Assembly: GCA_026874595.1 (NCBI GenBank)
Contig: CM049311.1
Location: 62,831,453-62,895,452 of the forward strand
Reading direction: 5' to 3'
DNA: 64,000 nt
DNA from: Sipunculus nudus
Lineage: Eukaryota > Annelida > Sipuncula > Golfingiida > Sipunculidae
The notes beneath the pieces are model-generated. The model searched no databases, was not told where the DNA came from, and saw only the letters and a program-made list of their open reading frames with translations. Below are positions 61,634 to 64,000 of the stretch, one piece after another; within the stretch, counting starts at the first letter, position 1, and every line of letters starts with the position of its first letter. The translations under genes and the position numbers were made by a program.

Positions 61634-64000
61634 CAAGGCTAAAAGGCCTAATGCGAACCTGTGCAATGAGATTACACCAGTTATAATGCTTCAATGCTGG
61701 ACCATTACTTTTCAAGAACATGTGTATGAACAATGCAAGTACTAAACACTTAGAACAAGAAACAATTAAACAAACATAACTGCTAAAATTCTGGCATGGA
61801 TGCAAACAACACAAAAACTAGAATACGGGTAGTCAACAAGGACGTACTATGTGTATCCGCCAAAATCAGAGTGGGACAGGTGAAGTGAGGCATGGATTGA
61901 GTGGCAAGGGGAAACAAAGTGAGGTGTGTTGCATAATAGCCTGGATATCTTCAGCTGAAATGTGTATGTAGGTTGCGCCACCTACCACAAAATCCAGAAA
62001 GCTGTCCAAGATGTATAAACATGCAAAATTTTAGGCAGATAAGTCAAACCACTACTGAGATACAAGTGATTTTAGCACACGGCAGACAAACAGATGGACG
62101 CTGTGCAAAAATGGTGGCACCATCAATTTTGTGTATGATTAGAGCTATGTGAGATCTATACACATGCAAAATTTCAGGGGGATATGTCAAAACAGTCCTG
62201 AAATATAAGCCTAAATGTCGGCAGCGTATACATAAATGTAGGTGGCGCCACCTGCCACAAAATCGAGAAAGCAGAAAGCTATCTAAGATGGATAAACATG
62301 CAAAATTTTAGGCAGATAAGTCAAACTACTACTGAGATATGAGTGATTTTTGCCCATGGCAGACAAACAAACGATGCTGTGCAAAAATTATTGCAGGTGG
62401 CGCCACCAGTTTTGCGTATGATAAAGAGCTATGTGAGATCTATAGACATGCAAATTTTTTGCCAAATCCGTCAAATGGTTCCCTAGATATGAGCTTGGAT
62501 GTCTGCAGCGTAAATCTGAATGTAGGTGGCACCACCTGCCATAAAATCAAGAAAGCTGTCAAGGATGTATAAACCTGCAAAATTTCAGGTGGATAAGTCA
62601 AACCACTGACGAGATATGAGTGATTTTATCCCAAGGCATATGAACAGATGGACGCTGTGCAAAAATGGTTGCAGGTGGCTCCACCGGTTTTGCGCATGAT
62701 AAAGAGATATGGGAGATCTATACACATGCAAAAATTTTGGCCCAACTGGTCAAACGGTTCCCAAGATATGAGCTTGGATGTCTGCAGCATAAAGGTGAAT
62801 GTAGGTGGCGCCACCTGTCATAAAATCAAGAAAGCTGTCCAGAATGTATTACACATGCAAAATTTCAGGTGGATAAGTCCAACCAATGCAGAGATATGAG
62901 TGTTTTTATCACAAGGCTGATGAACAGATGGACGCTGTACAAAAATGGTTGCAGGTGGCGCCACCATTTTTAGTGTATGTTATAAAGCTTTCCACGGGCT
63001 ACATTTGTGCAAAATCTTTAGCCTTATCGGTCAAACGGTTCCCGAGATATGTGGGTTTATGTGTGGAAACAGACACACAAATGGACGCTGGGCAGAGAGG
63101 AAAGGACAGAGGTCAACCAAATGAGGGCACAGCAGTTCACATGTGACCGATCATAATTCCGAATTTTAAAAAATTCTGCCCCTTGGTTATGGAGGAGTTC
63201 TCCGGAAACCTATACAACGATGGCGGCAGCGTCAGCGCCAGACTGGAAATATAGTATCCGCAAAAATCTGTTTTGGCCGATACAATGATTGTAGCTGGCA
63301 CCAACAGTATGTCAAACAAACCCCTCCTTTGAAATAAGCAGGGACATACACTGTGCAAAAATTATTGTAGGTGGCGCCACCAGTTTTGTACACTATAAAG
63401 CTACCCGATATGTATAAACATGCCCAATTTTAGGCTGATGTATAAAATTCCTCTGTAGAAATAAGCAGGCGCATACACTGCAAAAGTCAATGTAGGTGGC
63501 ACAAACTGTCTTGTATATGAGAATACCATCAAAGACGCATAGACAGGTAAAAATATCAATCCAATACATCAAACTTCTCCAGAGTTTGATGCACTGGGCT
63601 GACAAGGCTTAGGTGAGTAAGGCAGTTGCCCCCGAGTGACCTGTGACAAATTGCTGCCTCAAGCTACTGCACTAAGTGAACCCTTGACCTGCACCTGGCT
63701 AGACTGAGTGAACTTTTTACCTGTACCTGGCTGCACTGAGTGAACTCTTGACCTGTTGCATAATCTTACACAGTTGGCAGTCTGCCAAAGCTATAAATAG
63801 AATGCAGCTACTGCACTGAGTGAACTCTTGACCTATACCTGGCTGCACTTCTTCCAATCCTGGCACTGTGCCAAAACTATTTATAGAGCTGACATCATCT
63901 TGGCTAATGGCCAACATCAAGGCACTGGCAATCTGTCAATGGTAAACCAAGTGCTGCCATCTGTACACAAAAGTGGTCCCTACTTGTAATAACTTTGAAA
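61634..64000 (-). mobile_element. family J element, cut by the window end
   Basis: It starts CAAGGCTAAAAGGCCTAATG then CGAACCTGTGC. Family A begins at 61818 (CTAGAATACGGGTAGTCAAC) and its hairpin region is near 63255-63290. The TGCACTGAGTGAACTCTTGACC satellite follows to the window end. The order and text match 51073-53450. Confidence 0.6.

Overview
This is a 64 kb piece of an animal nuclear genome. It is AT-rich, has long introns and is very dense in repeats. I recognise one protein-coding gene with confidence: homogentisate 1,2-dioxygenase (HGD, tyrosine catabolism). It lies on the minus strand as 13 coding exons from 58814 down to the stop codon at 10039. The exons join in phase into 435 codons plus a stop. 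By comparison with the vertebrate protein only a first coding exon of about five codons is missing. The HGD sequence, the exon phases shared with vertebrates and the repeat style suggest a marine invertebrate, most likely a mollusc or another lophotrochozoan. The phylum is inference.

The introns hold most of the window and are built from nested mobile elements. Five families (called A, B, C, J and K here) end in CTAG or CTTG next to a T. Just inside that end lies a short hairpin, and in A, B, C and J a 10-18 bp inverted repeat also lies near both ends. The interior is made of 130-340 bp tandem repeats. This is the layout of non-autonomous Helitron/Helentron-type elements (HINE, DINE-1, bivalve 'pearl'). 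The 12-bp palindrome GGTGGCGCCACC recurs in families A, B and J, and one base off in the inner part of C.

Layout from left to right: 1-1493 is the end of a J element. 1494-6216 is mostly unique, with one weak candidate exon. 6217-9630 is a B element with an A element inside. 10039-10847 holds the last two HGD exons. 11501-14829 is an inverted B element with a GC-richer insert. 15251-19329 holds HGD exons, with a small DNA transposon at 17441-18236. 19464-25330 is a B-element cluster. 25858-31352 holds HGD exons with B and A elements between them. 31590-36278 holds a B element, an HGD exon and a J element. 36810-48088 is an 11.3 kb hAT-type element with an 8-bp target duplication and four levels of nested insertions, all inside one HGD intron. 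48674-48839 is an HGD exon. 48979-55928 holds B and J elements. 56140-56692 is a broken Penelope-like GIY-YIG endonuclease fragment. 56768-57360 is an HGD exon whose splice acceptor and first 45 nt are copied in a 70-bp tandem array. 58743-58814 is the first HGD exon seen. From 61634 to the window end runs a J element like the one at 51073.

Nothing here forms an operon-like system. The biology is a housekeeping catabolic gene whose introns have become a trap for rolling-circle-type and cut-and-paste elements. I saw no tRNA genes, intact rRNA genes or CRISPR arrays.
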